Positions 27,555 through 37,799 of a stretch of DNA of 64,000 nt are shown here, one piece after another. The number at the start of each line of letters is the position of its first letter. The stretch's first letter is position 1. A model generated the notes under the pieces. That model saw only the letters and a program-made list of their open reading frames with translations. It was not told where the DNA came from and ran no database searches. The stretch comes from Bacteroides fragilis. GTDB lineage: Bacteria > Bacteroidota > Bacteroidia > Bacteroidales > Bacteroidaceae. Position numbers and translations under genes: made by a program. The stretch is taken from positions 248,001 through 312,000 of the forward strand of contig NZ_SZUU01000002.1 of assembly GCF_019583405.1 (NCBI RefSeq), written 5' to 3'.

Positions 27555-29564
27555 TTATTTTTCTTTCCGGTAGTTCTCAAGTCCGGTCTGCAAGAAGTCT
27601 ATATACTTGGATATATCTTCATCATAAGCATATGACTTGTTCAGCGGCTTACCTTCATTATCAATCAAAACATAAAAAGGCTGGGCATTGGCACCAAATT
27701 TCACACGCTGCAGATAACTCCATTTATCACCTACCGTACGCAGAGTACGTTCTGTTCCATTCTCTGTAATCTTCACCGGTTCGGTAAGTGGAGTCTTGTT
27801 ATCAACATAAAGGGTAATCAATACATAATCATTATTGATAATGCTACTTACCTTCGGATCAGTCCATACGGCAAGCTCCATCTTACGACAGTTCACACAA
27901 CCATATCCTGTAAAATCGAGCATCACCGGTTTGTTATGCTGGCGGGCATATTCCATACCCAAGTCATAATCGTCGAACTTAGCATGTACCTCATTGGTAT
28001 AAAGATTAAAGTCCTGAGTCTTCATAGGTGGTGCAAACGCACTGACAGCCTTCAAAGGTGCTCCCCACAGGCCCGGAATCATATAAATGGCAAAAGCCAA
28101 AGAGATCAGTGCCATGAAAAAACGAGGAACGCTCACTTTCGTATCATCGTCATCGTGTGGAAACTTGATCTTGCCTAACAGATAGAAACCAAGCAAAGCA
28201 AAAATCACAATCCACAAAGCAAGGAAAGTTTCACGATCCAGAATTCTCCATCCATATGCCAAATCGGCAACAGACAGGAATTTTAGAGCAAAAGCCAATT
28301 CCAAAAAGCCCAATGTTACTTTAATCACATTCATCCAGCCTCCTGACTTAGGCATTGATTTCAGCCAAGACGGGAATAAGGCGAATAAAGTGAACGGCAG
28401 AGCCAGCGCAATGGCAAAACCGAGCATACCAATCGCAGGAGCAACTACGCTGCCGGTAGTAGAAACCTGTACTAACAGGAATCCGATAATAGGGCCTGTA
28501 CAAGAGAAAGATACAAGCGATAATGTAAATGCCATCAAGAAAATACTCAGTAATCCGCTGGTAGCTTCTGCTTTACTATCTACAGCCGTACTCCATTTTG
28601 CAGGAAGTGTCAGTTCGAAAGCTCCAAAGAAAGAGGCGGCAAATACGATCAACATCAGACAGAACAGAATATTGAAGACCGCATTGGTGGAAAGAGCATT
28701 TAGCGCACTGGCACCGAATATCAAAGTAATGGCAAGTCCCAATGCCACATAGATCACAACGATAGATGCACCATAAGTCCATGCATCACGGATACCTTTC
28801 TTTTTATCTTTGCTCCTTTTTAAAAAGAAGCTTACCGTCATCGGTATAATAGGCCATACACAAGGAGTAAACAAGGCCAGCAAACCTCCCAGGAATCCTG
28901 TAATAAAGATATAGATCCAGGACATATCTTCCTGAGAATTTGCTTCTCCGAACTTCTTCAAATCATTAATAACCGGCTTCCATAAATCAATGCTGCCTAC
29001 AGCAGGAGTAACAGCAGTAGCTGCCGGTTCTATAATACTATCAGAAACTGATGCGACAGGCTCTTCAACCGATGCTGCAGGAGTCTCTTTTACCGAAGTT
29101 GCAGCAGTTACAGCCGCCTTACCCGAAAGCTTGAAAGGGACTTGTGTAGGAGGTAAACAGTTTTCATCGTTACAAGCTCCATACTCCATATAACCTTCAA
29201 TTGAATAATCATTGCCGGTAAACTTTATCTTTTGTACGAACTGGGCTGTCTTTTCAAAATAACGCACCTTCATTTCGAATAGCTTATCAAAGCTCGAAAC
29301 TTCTTTTCCCCTCGGGGTCAATTTACCAACCACTTCGGCACCTGATATCTTATCCACATTAAAAGTAGCAGAAATAGGACCACCATCACCCAGATCGGTA
29401 GAATATACATGCCAACCGGCTTCAATCGTACCAGTAAAAACGATTTCGGCTTCAGCACCCGATCGGGTTTTCAGCTCTGTTTTAAACTTTACAGGTTCTT
29501 GTATCTGCGCCTGTGTCGTAAACACAACCAACAGTAAAAGCAGAAAAGAGGATAATTTCTTCAT
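27555..29564 (-). CDS. dsbD: DsbD-type thiol:disulfide interchange protein
   Basis: A 669-aa inner-membrane reductant transporter. A signal peptide (1-19) precedes the periplasmic alpha domain (residues about 20-150, with Cys pair in GACNDENCLPPTQ), then a low-complexity Ala/Val/Ser linker, eight or so membrane segments with the redox Cys in FTPCVWPIIPMT and SFSCTGPIIG, and a C-terminal periplasmic thioredoxin domain with GYGCVNCRKM. It would pass electrons from cytoplasmic thioredoxin to periplasmic thioredoxin-like proteins such as the one at 7560-8027. Confidence 0.92.
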   Translation of the reverse strand: MKKLSSFLLLLLVVFTTQAQIQEPVKFKTELKTRSGAEAEIVFTGTIEAGWHVYSTDLGDGGPISATFNVDKISGAEVVGKLTPRGKEVSSFDKLFEMKVRYFEKTAQFVQKIKFTGNDYSIEGYMEYGACNDENCLPPTQVPFKLSGKAAVTAATSVKETPAASVEEPVASVSDSIIEPAATAVTPAVGSIDLWKPVINDLKKFGEANSQEDMSWIYIFITGFLGGLLALFTPCVWPIIPMTVSFFLKRSKDKKKGIRDAWTYGASIVVIYVALGLAITLIFGASALNALSTNAVFNILFCLMLIVFAASFFGAFELTLPAKWSTAVDSKAEATSGLLSIFLMAFTLSLVSFSCTGPIIGFLLVQVSTTGSVVAPAIGMLGFAIALALPFTLFALFPSWLKSMPKSGGWMNVIKVTLGFLELAFALKFLSVADLAYGWRILDRETFLALWIVIFALLGFYLLGKIKFPHDDDDTKVSVPRFFMALISLAFAIYMIPGLWGAPLKAVSAFAPPMKTQDFNLYTNEVHAKFDDYDLGMEYARQHNKPVMLDFTGYGCVNCRKMELAVWTDPKVSSIINNDYVLITLYVDNKTPLTEPVKITENGTERTLRTVGDKWSYLQRVKFGANAQPFYVLIDNEGKPLNKSYAYDEDISKYIDFLQTGLENYRKEK

Positions 29565-29661
29565 TCTTTAATTTTTTATGATGTTTCTAAAAATATAACA
29601 GCTATCGAAATTTCCAGGTTTGAGTTTTCGGCAAATCTTAAATAGCTATCATTTTTTATAA

Positions 29662-29961
29662 CTAAAATTCATAATCTACACACGCCCGGCTCTCTTTCGT
29701 TTCCGCCAGAATTTTACCGGCAGCCACATGTTCGGGATGGGTAGCGTAGAACTTTACATCATCCAGATTATCAAATTCACTATACAACGCAATATTCCAG
29801 GTTTCCCCCGGATTCATATTCAGCCCGACCTCAATCTTACGGATCACAGAGATTTTAGCAGGCAATGCTTCGATAGCTTCTTTAAAACTATTCATCACAA
29901 CGAGTTTCTTTTCTACAGAAACATCGTCTCTTAACTTAAATAATACAATGTGTTTTACCAT
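29662..29961 (-). CDS. Dabb (stress-responsive A/B barrel) domain protein
   Basis: A 99-aa single-domain dimeric alpha/beta barrel protein. MVKHIVLFKLRDD at the start and the C-terminal FYATHPEHVAAGK followed by CVDYEF are diagnostic of the Dabb family (PF07876). Such proteins have varied or unknown roles. It has no signal peptide and stands alone, divergent from udk. Confidence 0.9.
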   Translation of the reverse strand: MVKHIVLFKLRDDVSVEKKLVVMNSFKEAIEALPAKISVIRKIEVGLNMNPGETWNIALYSEFDNLDDVKFYATHPEHVAAGKILAETKESRACVDYEF

Positions 29962-30062
29962 TACGTTGTTATTTTAATTATTTGTTTTTATATTTGTCAG
30001 CCGAAGTTGTTTTTTACAATTGCAAAATTACTTTATTTGTTTCAAATATACACTATAAAAGG

Positions 30063-30671
30063 ATGTTAATAATAGGAATAGCAGGCGGAACAGGCTCAGG
30101 AAAGACCACCGTCGTACGGAAAATCATTGAGAGTCTGCCGGCTGGCGAAGTAGTATTACTGCCACAGGATTCATACTATAAAGACAGCAGTCATGTGCCG
30201 GTGGAGGAACGGCAGAACATCAATTTTGATCATCCGGACGCTTTTGAGTGGAGCCTTTTGTCTAAACATGTTTCCATGCTGAGAGAAGGCAAGTGCATTG
30301 AGCAGCCCACCTATTCCTATCTGACCTGTACCCGTCAGCCCGAAACGATACATATTGAGCCACGTGAAGTTGTCATTATCGAAGGTATCCTGGCCCTATG
30401 CGACAAAAAACTGCGTAATATGATGGATCTGAAAATATTCGTCGATGCCGATCCTGATGAACGGCTAATACGCGTCATCCAACGTGATGTAGTGGAACGG
30501 GGCCGTACGGCAGAAGCTGTAATGGAACGATACACACGCGTTCTGAAACCCATGCATTTGCAGTTCATCGAACCTTGTAAACGTTATGCCGACCTGATTG
30601 TCCCTGAAGGGGGAAGCAATCAAGTAGCCATCGATATATTGACCATGTACATCAAAAAACACATCGGTTAG
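30063..30671 (+). CDS. udk: Uridine kinase
   Basis: A 202-aa P-loop kinase phosphorylating uridine and cytidine with ATP or GTP in pyrimidine salvage. The start at 30063 places the P-loop GGTGSGKTT at residues 8-16; the in-frame ATG at 29982 gives an unlikely extension. Other motifs are LPQDSYYKD, NFDHPDAFEW and the lid region RVIQRDVVERGRTAEAV. Two bases separate it from the lytic transglycosylase gene, so the two are likely cotranscribed. Confidence 0.94.
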   Translation: MLIIGIAGGTGSGKTTVVRKIIESLPAGEVVLLPQDSYYKDSSHVPVEERQNINFDHPDAFEWSLLSKHVSMLREGKCIEQPTYSYLTCTRQPETIHIEPREVVIIEGILALCDKKLRNMMDLKIFVDADPDERLIRVIQRDVVERGRTAEAVMERYTRVLKPMHLQFIEPCKRYADLIVPEGGSNQVAIDILTMYIKKHIG

Positions 30672-30673
30672 TC

Positions 30674-32065
30674 ATGAAACGGCACCTCGTAGTTTACTCT
30701 CTCTTTTTCCTGCTCTTCTGTATACTGTCCTGCCGTAATAAGCAGGTAATCGTTACAGAAGATACTTATGCACACGACTTGGAGCAAATCAAAGATAGTG
30801 GCGAGCTCGTCGTTCTCACCCTTTACAGTTCGACATCTTATTTCATTTACCGTGGGCAAGACATGGGTTTCCAGTATGAACTCAGTGAACAATTCGCTAA
30901 AAGTTTAGGCGTAAAATTGCGCATAGAGGTTGCCAAGGATGTACCGGAATTAATTCGGAAATTGCTGAATGGTGAAGGAGATCTTATCGCATATAATATT
31001 CCAATTACCAAAGAATTAAAAGACAGTCTGATTTATTGCGGTGAAGAAGTAATCACCCACCAGGTGATTGTTCAGCGAAACACCGGAAAAACAAAGCCAC
31101 TGAAGGATGTAACCGAATTGATCGGCAAAGATATATACGTAAAACCGGGCAAATATTACGAGCGGTTGGTCAATCTGGATAAAGAACTTGGCGGAGGTAT
31201 TCATATTCATAAAGTAACTAATGACAGCATTACTGCTGAAGATCTGATAACTCAGGTTGCACAAGGTAAAATCCCCTATACGGTTGCAGACAATGACGTA
31301 GCCAAACTGAATGGCACTTATTATCCCAATCTGAATACCAGCCTTTCTATCAGTTTTGACCAACGGGCTGCATGGGCAGTACGCAAAGATTGCCCGCAAC
31401 TGGCAGAAGCGGCAAACAAATGGCATAAAGAAAATATGACCTCACCTGCGTATACAGCCAGTATGAAAAGATATTTCGAAATCAGCAAGGCAATGCCCCA
31501 CTCTCCCATCTTATCCTTAAAAGAAGGCAAAATCTCTCACTACGATAACTTATTCAAAAAATACGCCAAAGAGATAGGCTGGGACTGGCGCCTGCTGGCA
31601 TCTTTAGCTTATACAGAATCCAACTTCGATACAACTGCCGTATCATGGGCAGGAGCAAAGGGATTGATGCAATTAATGCCCGCTACCGCACGTGCAATGG
31701 GAGTCCCACCGGGAAAAGAGCAAAATCCGGAAGAAAGTATCAAAGCTGCCGTAAAATATATTGCATCAACAGATCGCAGTCTGAGTATGGTTCCAGATAA
31801 ACAGGAGCGGATTAAATTTATCCTCGCTTCATATAATGCCGGATTGGGACATATTTTTGACGCTATTGCACTGGCAGATAAATATGGCAAAAATAAAACG
31901 GTATGGACTGATAATGTAGAAAATTACATCCTACTGAAAAGCAATGAAGAGTACTTCACCGATCCGGTGTGTAAAAACGGATATTTTCGTGGAATAGAAA
32001 CATATAATTTTGTGAGAGATATCAATTCGAGGTACGAATCGTACAAGAAAAAAATAAAAAGCTGA
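30674..32065 (+). CDS. MltF-like membrane-bound lytic transglycosylase
   Basis: A 463-aa lipoprotein (lipobox Cys20, CILSCRN). Residues about 35-270 are a periplasmic amino-acid-binding-like domain (SBP_bac_3), and 285-460 an SLT lysozyme-like domain with the catalytic Glu315 in LAYTESNFD followed by GAKGLMQLMPATA. It would cleave peptidoglycan glycan strands in the periplasm to 1,6-anhydro muropeptides. This domain order is that of E. coli MltF, where the N-terminal part senses muropeptides. Confidence 0.9.
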   Translation: MKRHLVVYSLFFLLFCILSCRNKQVIVTEDTYAHDLEQIKDSGELVVLTLYSSTSYFIYRGQDMGFQYELSEQFAKSLGVKLRIEVAKDVPELIRKLLNGEGDLIAYNIPITKELKDSLIYCGEEVITHQVIVQRNTGKTKPLKDVTELIGKDIYVKPGKYYERLVNLDKELGGGIHIHKVTNDSITAEDLITQVAQGKIPYTVADNDVAKLNGTYYPNLNTSLSISFDQRAAWAVRKDCPQLAEAANKWHKENMTSPAYTASMKRYFEISKAMPHSPILSLKEGKISHYDNLFKKYAKEIGWDWRLLASLAYTESNFDTTAVSWAGAKGLMQLMPATARAMGVPPGKEQNPEESIKAAVKYIASTDRSLSMVPDKQERIKFILASYNAGLGHIFDAIALADKYGKNKTVWTDNVENYILLKSNEEYFTDPVCKNGYFRGIETYNFVRDINSRYESYKKKIKS

Positions 32066-32076
32066 AATGCTTCTAA

Positions 32077-32103
32077 AGTCTGCAATCAAAAAAATTGCAG
32101 ACT
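32077..32103. terminator. Hairpin between convergent mltF-like and symporter genes
   Basis: AGTCTGCAAT (32077-32086) pairs with ATTGCAGACT (32094-32103); A/T tracts are weak but it lies between convergent stops. Confidence 0.6.
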
Positions 32104-32118
32104 CTTGACAACGCATTT

Positions 32119-33672
32119 TTATTTTTTTCCTTTTCCTGTCAGCAAACTTATAATAATAACAGCTGCCACTGACAATGGTAATGCAAACAATATAGGATCT
32201 ATCATCGGAAAAGGATAGGTTTCAATCAACACATCCTTACCGAAAAGCCATCTGCATACCCCCATAGCTGCCGCTTCTTTCTGATGAAGAAAGGCTAAAG
32301 CAAATAAGCTTCCTATAGTTCCTATCCAAAGGCTTGCCATCACTCCCTGCCGGGTAGCGCGTTTCCAATATAAGGCACAAAAATATGCGGGAAGGAAAGC
32401 TGCTGCACAGATACCCATAAAAATAGAAGTTCCACGGGCAATAATATCATTGGGCAACATATAACAAATGATATAACTCACTAATATTGAGAACAGCACT
32501 CCCAGACGAATTACATTAGTCAGTTTGCCACGTGAACGAGGCTTGTAAGTACCATAAATATCAGAACCGACCGAGGCACCCATCGTATGGAACTGTGAAC
32601 TCAGTGTAGACATACTGGCAGAAAGAATGCAAAGCATGAAAAGTGCGGCAAACCAGTCCGGCATTGCTTTATTTATAAAGTATGGAATAATTTTATCCAT
32701 ATCTTTGACTGCTTCTGTAGCCACTACACCTTCGGTTTTAAGAAAGAAAAGATTACTTAGTGCCCCTGCATGATAAATAGCACCTACGGTGATAATCAGG
32801 AAAAAACATCCGATAAAGACTCCCCGGTTCAGTTGTTTACTACTCTCTACAGTCATAAAACGAACCACCAGTTGAGGTTGAGCAAGACAACCGATCCCAA
32901 CTCCCAGAATCAAAGAAGTGACCAATGTATACCATTGAGGTGAACCGGTAACAGGCATGGCAGTCCATCCCTGATGTCCTAACGCCTTGAATTTCTCCGG
33001 AACCAAAGGGGCAATATCTGTCAGCGCCTGATTAGCTTCCGTAAAGCCCATATCCAGTACCCGATACAATGAAAAAAGCAAGAACAGCATACAGCCAAAC
33101 ATAATAACCGCCTGCAAAGCATCCGTATACATCACCCCCTTCATACCTCCAGCTATCACATAGGCCGCTATTACCAGGGTGAATATCAAAAGCGAGACAT
33201 TAAAATCAATCTGAAAAATCTGTTCGATAAAAACTGCTCCCCCCTTCATTACCACTGCCGCATACAAAGGCATTCCAAGAAAAATAACTGCCGCCACAAA
33301 CACCTGTATCCCCCGTGAACGATAATGCCTGCCCAACAATTGTGGAAATGTACTGACATTCAGTCTGGCTCCCATCCTGCGTGTCCGGAGGCCGAAAAAG
33401 ATAAACGCAATCACCACCCCGATAAACATATTCAGAAAACAAAGCCACTGAATACCCATACCGAAGGCAGCAGCCACCCCACCAAAACCGACAATGGCAG
33501 AAGCAGATATGAAAGTAGCACCATAAGAAAGTGCCATGACAAATGGATTCATCTGTCGCCCCCCTACCAGATAATCACTGGCGGAAGTTGTCTTTTTATA
33601 ACCTAAAAAACCAAGATAAGCCAATGATAGCAGATAAGCTATCACAATCAGTCCAAGTGTAAATGTATTCAT
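32119..33672 (-). CDS. Sodium:solute symporter family transporter
   Basis: A 517-aa membrane protein with about 13 hydrophobic segments. Family features are SDYLVGGRQMNPFVMALSYGA broken as GGRQMNPFVMALSYGATF near the N-terminus, and ILSASMSTLSSQFHTMGAS in the region of sodium-binding segment TM8. It imports a small organic solute with Na+ across the inner membrane; substrate not predictable. Its ATG overlaps the stop of a 41-codon gene upstream, suggesting coupled translation and a physical partnership. Confidence 0.88.
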   Translation of the reverse strand: MNTFTLGLIVIAYLLSLAYLGFLGYKKTTSASDYLVGGRQMNPFVMALSYGATFISASAIVGFGGVAAAFGMGIQWLCFLNMFIGVVIAFIFFGLRTRRMGARLNVSTFPQLLGRHYRSRGIQVFVAAVIFLGMPLYAAVVMKGGAVFIEQIFQIDFNVSLLIFTLVIAAYVIAGGMKGVMYTDALQAVIMFGCMLFLLFSLYRVLDMGFTEANQALTDIAPLVPEKFKALGHQGWTAMPVTGSPQWYTLVTSLILGVGIGCLAQPQLVVRFMTVESSKQLNRGVFIGCFFLIITVGAIYHAGALSNLFFLKTEGVVATEAVKDMDKIIPYFINKAMPDWFAALFMLCILSASMSTLSSQFHTMGASVGSDIYGTYKPRSRGKLTNVIRLGVLFSILVSYIICYMLPNDIIARGTSIFMGICAAAFLPAYFCALYWKRATRQGVMASLWIGTIGSLFALAFLHQKEAAAMGVCRWLFGKDVLIETYPFPMIDPILFALPLSVAAVIIISLLTGKGKK

Positions 33673-33794
33673 CGTGTTTTATCTTTTTCGTCGTCTTTAT
33701 TCCAATATTTAAGACCAAACCAGGCAGCAAAAAGCACACATACTACCGAAAGCAGATATGGCAAAATGATAAGAGAGTCGCTTATTCCAAACAT
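33669..33794 (-). CDS. 41-aa single-span membrane protein, probable symporter accessory subunit
   Basis: Reading from ATG at 33794 gives 41 residues: a hydrophobic span (about residues 8-28, SLIILPYLLSVVCVLFAAWF) with the tail GLKYWNKDDEKDKTR. Its stop overlaps the symporter start (ATGA). The position and layout resemble the small accessory proteins encoded next to many sodium:solute symporters. No other use of the reading frame is visible. Identity inferred from position and topology. Confidence 0.75.
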   Translation of the reverse strand: MFGISDSLIILPYLLSVVCVLFAAWFGLKYWNKDDEKDKTR

Positions 33795-33892
33795 TCTTGT
33801 ATTAGATTTCGATTAATATTGGTGCAAATGTAAGGAATATATTGAAATGGAAAAACAAAATGCAGAATTTATAAAAAAAGAAAAGGAACAAA

Positions 33893-33928
33893 AATAAAAA
33901 AGCCGCCTCTTTTTATCAGGGCAGCTTT
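33893..33928 (-). terminator. Terminator after the nitroreductase lipoprotein gene
   Basis: On the minus strand AAGCTGCC...GGCGGCTTTTTT forms a stem with a G-U pair and a T tract. Confidence 0.75.
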
Positions 33929-33948
33929 CAGAAAAATCAATTTACGGT

Positions 33949-34554
33949 TTAATATTTCTCGTAATGAACTTTCTTCTCATCGTATTTCTGCTTAGGTTCC
34001 TGCAGAGCAGCCGGATACCCGAAAGGAATCACACATAAGGGCACTATGTTTCCCGGAAGCTCCGTATACTTGCGGACAACCCGGATGCGGTCTTCATAAG
34101 GATAAGCAGCTGTCCATACTGCACCCAATCCCTGAGCCTCAGCAGCTAACAGAATATTCTGCGCAGCAGCCGAACAATCCAGATACCAATAAGAAGAACG
34201 GGCTACATCACCACATACAACAATGGCATAACGAGCCTGAGTCAACATCTTTGCATAAGGCAATGCAGAAGCCATAGAATCGAGAGCAACCCGATCAGTG
34301 ACCAGTACAAACTCCCAGGGACGAAGGTCTTTTCCTGACGGAGCAGCCATACCGGCACGTAACATCAAGTCTATTTTCTCTTTCTCTACTTCCTTATCCA
34401 GATAAGCACGTACACTCTTACGCGCAAAAATATTATCCAAAGCAGCATTGGATGTTGACGGGGCTTCTTTTGGGGAAGAAGATGAACAAGCAGTGAATGA
34501 AATCATCCAAAGCAATCCAATCGCCCATGCATAAATCACTTTCTTTGTTCCCAT
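33949..34554 (-). CDS. Nitroreductase-family lipoprotein
   Basis: A 201-aa flavoprotein with a lipoprotein signal (Cys23, SFTACSSSS). The nitroreductase fold is seen in IFARKSVRAYLDKEV (FMN phosphate binding), AAPSGKDLRPWEFVLV, YWYLDCSAAAQNILLAAEAQG and VPLCVIPFGYP. It would use FMN and probably NAD(P)H-like donors, yet it is predicted to be outside the cytoplasm, which leaves the electron donor unclear. It lies 13 bp downstream of metH on the same strand. Confidence 0.85.
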   Translation of the reverse strand: MGTKKVIYAWAIGLLWMISFTACSSSSPKEAPSTSNAALDNIFARKSVRAYLDKEVEKEKIDLMLRAGMAAPSGKDLRPWEFVLVTDRVALDSMASALPYAKMLTQARYAIVVCGDVARSSYWYLDCSAAAQNILLAAEAQGLGAVWTAAYPYEDRIRVVRKYTELPGNIVPLCVIPFGYPAALQEPKQKYDEKKVHYEKY

Positions 34555-34567
34555 AGATTCTTTTTTA

Positions 34568-37318
34568 TCAAAATAGTTTCAACCTTTTTTCTTGAGCTTC
34601 TTTCAATGAAACAGTTTCCCGCTTCATCAGACCACTCTTATCACGGAGTACCTGATATTCACCAGACAGCTCCTGCGCCAGTTCTTCTTTCAATTTCGGA
34701 CTCATCAACCGGGCAGCGACACCGGCATTCTGTGAAGCATCTTTCAGATGAACCACCGGTGCATGATATACCGGAGCAATTTTCAGTGCAGTATGTAGTT
34801 TGGATGTGGTTGCTCCACCTATTAATAATGGAATATCCAGTCCGGCTTTCTCCAACTCCATAGCCACATGCACCATCTCCTCCAACGAAGGAGTAATCAA
34901 TCCACTAAGGCCTATCATATCTACCTTTTCCTCTATGGCTTTTTGAACAATCGATTCAGCCGGCACCATCACTCCCAGGTCAATGATATCATAACCGTTA
35001 CAAGCCATCACAACCGAAACAATATTTTTACCGATATCATGCACATCTCCCTTCACTGTAGCCAACAGAACCTTTCCGGCAGAAGAGGTTCCTTCCACCT
35101 TTTCCGACTCTATGACCGGTTGTAAGATTGCAACGGCTTTCTTCATCGTACGGGCTGTTTTCACCACTTGCGGAAGGAACATTTTACCTTCACCGAACAA
35201 CTCGCCTACATGATTCATTCCATCCATCAACGGTCCCTCAATCACATCTACCGCCTTATCATATTGAGGCAAGGCTTCTGCAAGATCTTCTTCCAGAAAA
35301 TCTCCGATCCCCTTTACCAAAGCATATTGCAACCGTTCTTCTACCGTACCGTCCCGCCAGGCATCATGCTTCACCGGTTGTCCTGCTGAAGCATTACCTG
35401 CCGAAGCCTCCTTCAATTTATCAGCCAGTTCAATCAATCGTTCGGCAGCATCAGGACACCGGTTCAATACCACATCCTCTATTCTCTCAAGCACATCCGC
35501 CGGAATATCCGTATACAGCACAGAAGTACCAGGGTTTACAATCCCCATATCCATACCTTTCTGAATGGCATGGTAAAGGAATACGGCATGCATAGCTTCA
35601 CGAATATAATTATTTCCACGGAATGAGAACGATAAGTTACTTACTCCTCCGCTGATATGTGCTCCGGGAAGATTCTTTTTAATCCAGGCAGTTGCTTCTA
35701 TAAAGTCTACCGCATAATTATTATGTTCCTCAATACCTGTTGCTACAGCCAGTACGTTCGGATCGAAAATGATATCGTGCGGGTTAAACCCAATCTTATC
35801 TACAAGTAAACGATAAGCACGTTCACAAACTTCTATTTTACGGGCAGCCGTATCAGCCTGTCCTTTTTCGTCAAAAGCCATCACTACTACAGCCGCGCCA
35901 TACTGACGAACTGTTTGAGCATGTTCAAGGAATTTTTCCTCTCCTTCTTTCAACGAAATGGAATTCACAATTGATTTTCCCTGGAGACACTTCAAGCCGG
36001 CCTCGATAACCTCCCATTTTGAAGAATCGATCATCACAGGGACACGAGCTATTTCAGGTTCCGAAGCCACCAGATTCAGGAAAGTTGTCATCTCTTCTTT
36101 CGCATCCAGCAGTCCGTCATCCATATTGACATCGATAATCAGCGCCCCGTCTTCCACCTGCTGCCGGGCTATAGACAATGCTTCATCGTATTTCTTTTCA
36201 TTTATAAGACGGAGGAACTTACGGGAACCCGCTACATTGCAACGTTCACCAACGTTGACAAAATTAATTTCAGGCTTTACTTCCAGCAGTTCCAATCCCG
36301 AAAGCCACATACAATCCGGCCTACGAGCCGGAACATGCGGTTTGGCACCGGCAATCAACGCGGGATATTCGGCAATATAAGCATCGGTAGTACCACAGCA
36401 TCCGCCGATGATATTAATCAAACCTTCATGGATATATTCTTCTACTTCATGTGCCATATCCGCCGGGGTCTGGTCATATTTTCCCAGACTGTTAGGCAAA
36501 CCTGCATTCGGATATGCACTGATATAGTAAGGAGCACGTGCGGCCAGTTGCTCCAAAAACGGCTTCAGTTGCCTTGCACCAAATGAACAGTTCAGACCGA
36601 CAGAAAAAATATCGGCATGTTGTACCGAAGCCAAAAAAGCTTCCAGTGTCTGACCGGAAAGGGTACGCCCCCCTGTATCAGAAACCGTCACCGACAACAT
36701 AACCGGTACTTTAAGCCCGGTTGCCTGCATAGCACGCTCCGCTGCCAGAATAGCGGCTTTTGCATTCAGCGTATCAAAAATAGTTTCTATCAACAAAGCA
36801 TCTACCCCACTTTCAAGCATCGCTTCCATTTGCTGTTGATAAGCATCGGCCATTTCATCATAAGTCACGGCACGATAGGCCGGATTATTCACATCCGGAG
36901 ACATGGAACATGTTTTATTGGTAGGACCAACCGAACCGGCCACAAAACGAGGTTTATCGGGATTGAGTGCCGTATATTCATCGGCAACTTCTCGTGCCAG
37001 CTTCACGGCCGTCTGATTGATTTCATGCACATACTCCTGTACATGATAATCGGCCATGGAAATTGTGGTGGAACTAAATGTATTCGTCTCAATAATATCG
37101 GCACCGGCTTCCAAATATTTACGGTGTATATCCTGAACCACGTCAGGGCGTGTGAGACAAAGTAAATCATTATTCCCTTTCAGTTGACCGGGAATATGCG
37201 CAAAGCGCTCACTGCGGAAATCCTCTTCTCTAAGATTATATTGTTGAATCATAGTACCCATAGCGCCATCCAATATAAGGATACGTTCGGGTACCAGCTG
37301 TTGAATAGTTCTTTTCAT
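34568..37318 (-). CDS. metH: Cobalamin-dependent methionine synthase lacking the activation domain
   Basis: A 916-aa enzyme moving a methyl group from methyltetrahydrofolate to homocysteine. Domains in order: homocysteine-binding barrel with zinc cysteines ([15 protein letters not shown]), pterin-binding barrel ([14 protein letters not shown]), cap helices, and the cobalamin domain with the lower axial ligand His760 in DVHDIGKN. It stops at about residue 916, whereas full-length MetH is about 1230 aa; the C-terminal AdoMet-binding reactivation domain is missing. The stop is not a frameshift that I can see: the next gene begins 13 bp later. Reactivation must come from another protein or not occur. 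Confidence 0.94.
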   Translation of the reverse strand: MKRTIQQLVPERILILDGAMGTMIQQYNLREEDFRSERFAHIPGQLKGNNDLLCLTRPDVVQDIHRKYLEAGADIIETNTFSSTTISMADYHVQEYVHEINQTAVKLAREVADEYTALNPDKPRFVAGSVGPTNKTCSMSPDVNNPAYRAVTYDEMADAYQQQMEAMLESGVDALLIETIFDTLNAKAAILAAERAMQATGLKVPVMLSVTVSDTGGRTLSGQTLEAFLASVQHADIFSVGLNCSFGARQLKPFLEQLAARAPYYISAYPNAGLPNSLGKYDQTPADMAHEVEEYIHEGLINIIGGCCGTTDAYIAEYPALIAGAKPHVPARRPDCMWLSGLELLEVKPEINFVNVGERCNVAGSRKFLRLINEKKYDEALSIARQQVEDGALIIDVNMDDGLLDAKEEMTTFLNLVASEPEIARVPVMIDSSKWEVIEAGLKCLQGKSIVNSISLKEGEEKFLEHAQTVRQYGAAVVVMAFDEKGQADTAARKIEVCERAYRLLVDKIGFNPHDIIFDPNVLAVATGIEEHNNYAVDFIEATAWIKKNLPGAHISGGVSNLSFSFRGNNYIREAMHAVFLYHAIQKGMDMGIVNPGTSVLYTDIPADVLERIEDVVLNRCPDAAERLIELADKLKEASAGNASAGQPVKHDAWRDGTVEERLQYALVKGIGDFLEEDLAEALPQYDKAVDVIEGPLMDGMNHVGELFGEGKMFLPQVVKTARTMKKAVAILQPVIESEKVEGTSSAGKVLLATVKGDVHDIGKNIVSVVMACNGYDIIDLGVMVPAESIVQKAIEEKVDMIGLSGLITPSLEEMVHVAMELEKAGLDIPLLIGGATTSKLHTALKIAPVYHAPVVHLKDASQNAGVAARLMSPKLKEELAQELSGEYQVLRDKSGLMKRETVSLKEAQEKRLKLF

Positions 37319-37337
37319 TGCTAAAGGTACAAACCTA

Positions 37338-37790
37338 TCATCGTTTAAACATCCTGTCCATATCGCGGCGGTCGTCTTTTTCTTTCAAAGCCTCCCGCTT
37401 GTCATATTGCTTTTTACCTTTTGCCAAAGCTACAACCACTTTGGCCAAACCTCTTTCATTAATAAACAAACGAACCGGAACAATGGTAAATCCGGCGTCT
37501 TTCGTCCCTCGTTCCAACTTATTCAGCTCCTTTTTGCTCAGTAACAATTTACGGTCACGTCGGGCCGCATGGTTATTATACGAACCATAAAAATATTCGG
37601 CAATGTGCATGTTCTTCACCCACAATTCACCTTTCACAAAATAACAAAACGTATCTACAAGACTTGCTTTCCCCAAACGGATGGACTTAATCTCCGTTCC
37701 TGTCAGCACAATACCTGCTGTATAAGTATCGATCAACTCATAGTCGAAAGTAGCACGTTTATTCTTTATATTTATAGGAGCCAGTTTCAT
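37338..37790 (-). CDS. smpB: tmRNA-binding protein SmpB
   Basis: A 150-aa oligonucleotide-binding beta-barrel protein that brings tmRNA to stalled ribosomes for trans-translation. Typical motifs are [52 protein letters not shown] and the basic C-terminal tail ([20 protein letters not shown]), which reaches the decoding centre. Lies 20 bp upstream of metH on the same strand. No tmRNA gene was recognised in this window. Confidence 0.95.
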   Translation of the reverse strand: MKLAPINIKNKRATFDYELIDTYTAGIVLTGTEIKSIRLGKASLVDTFCYFVKGELWVKNMHIAEYFYGSYNNHAARRDRKLLLSKKELNKLERGTKDAGFTIVPVRLFINERGLAKVVVALAKGKKQYDKREALKEKDDRRDMDRMFKR

Positions 37791-37799
37791 TTTATTTTC

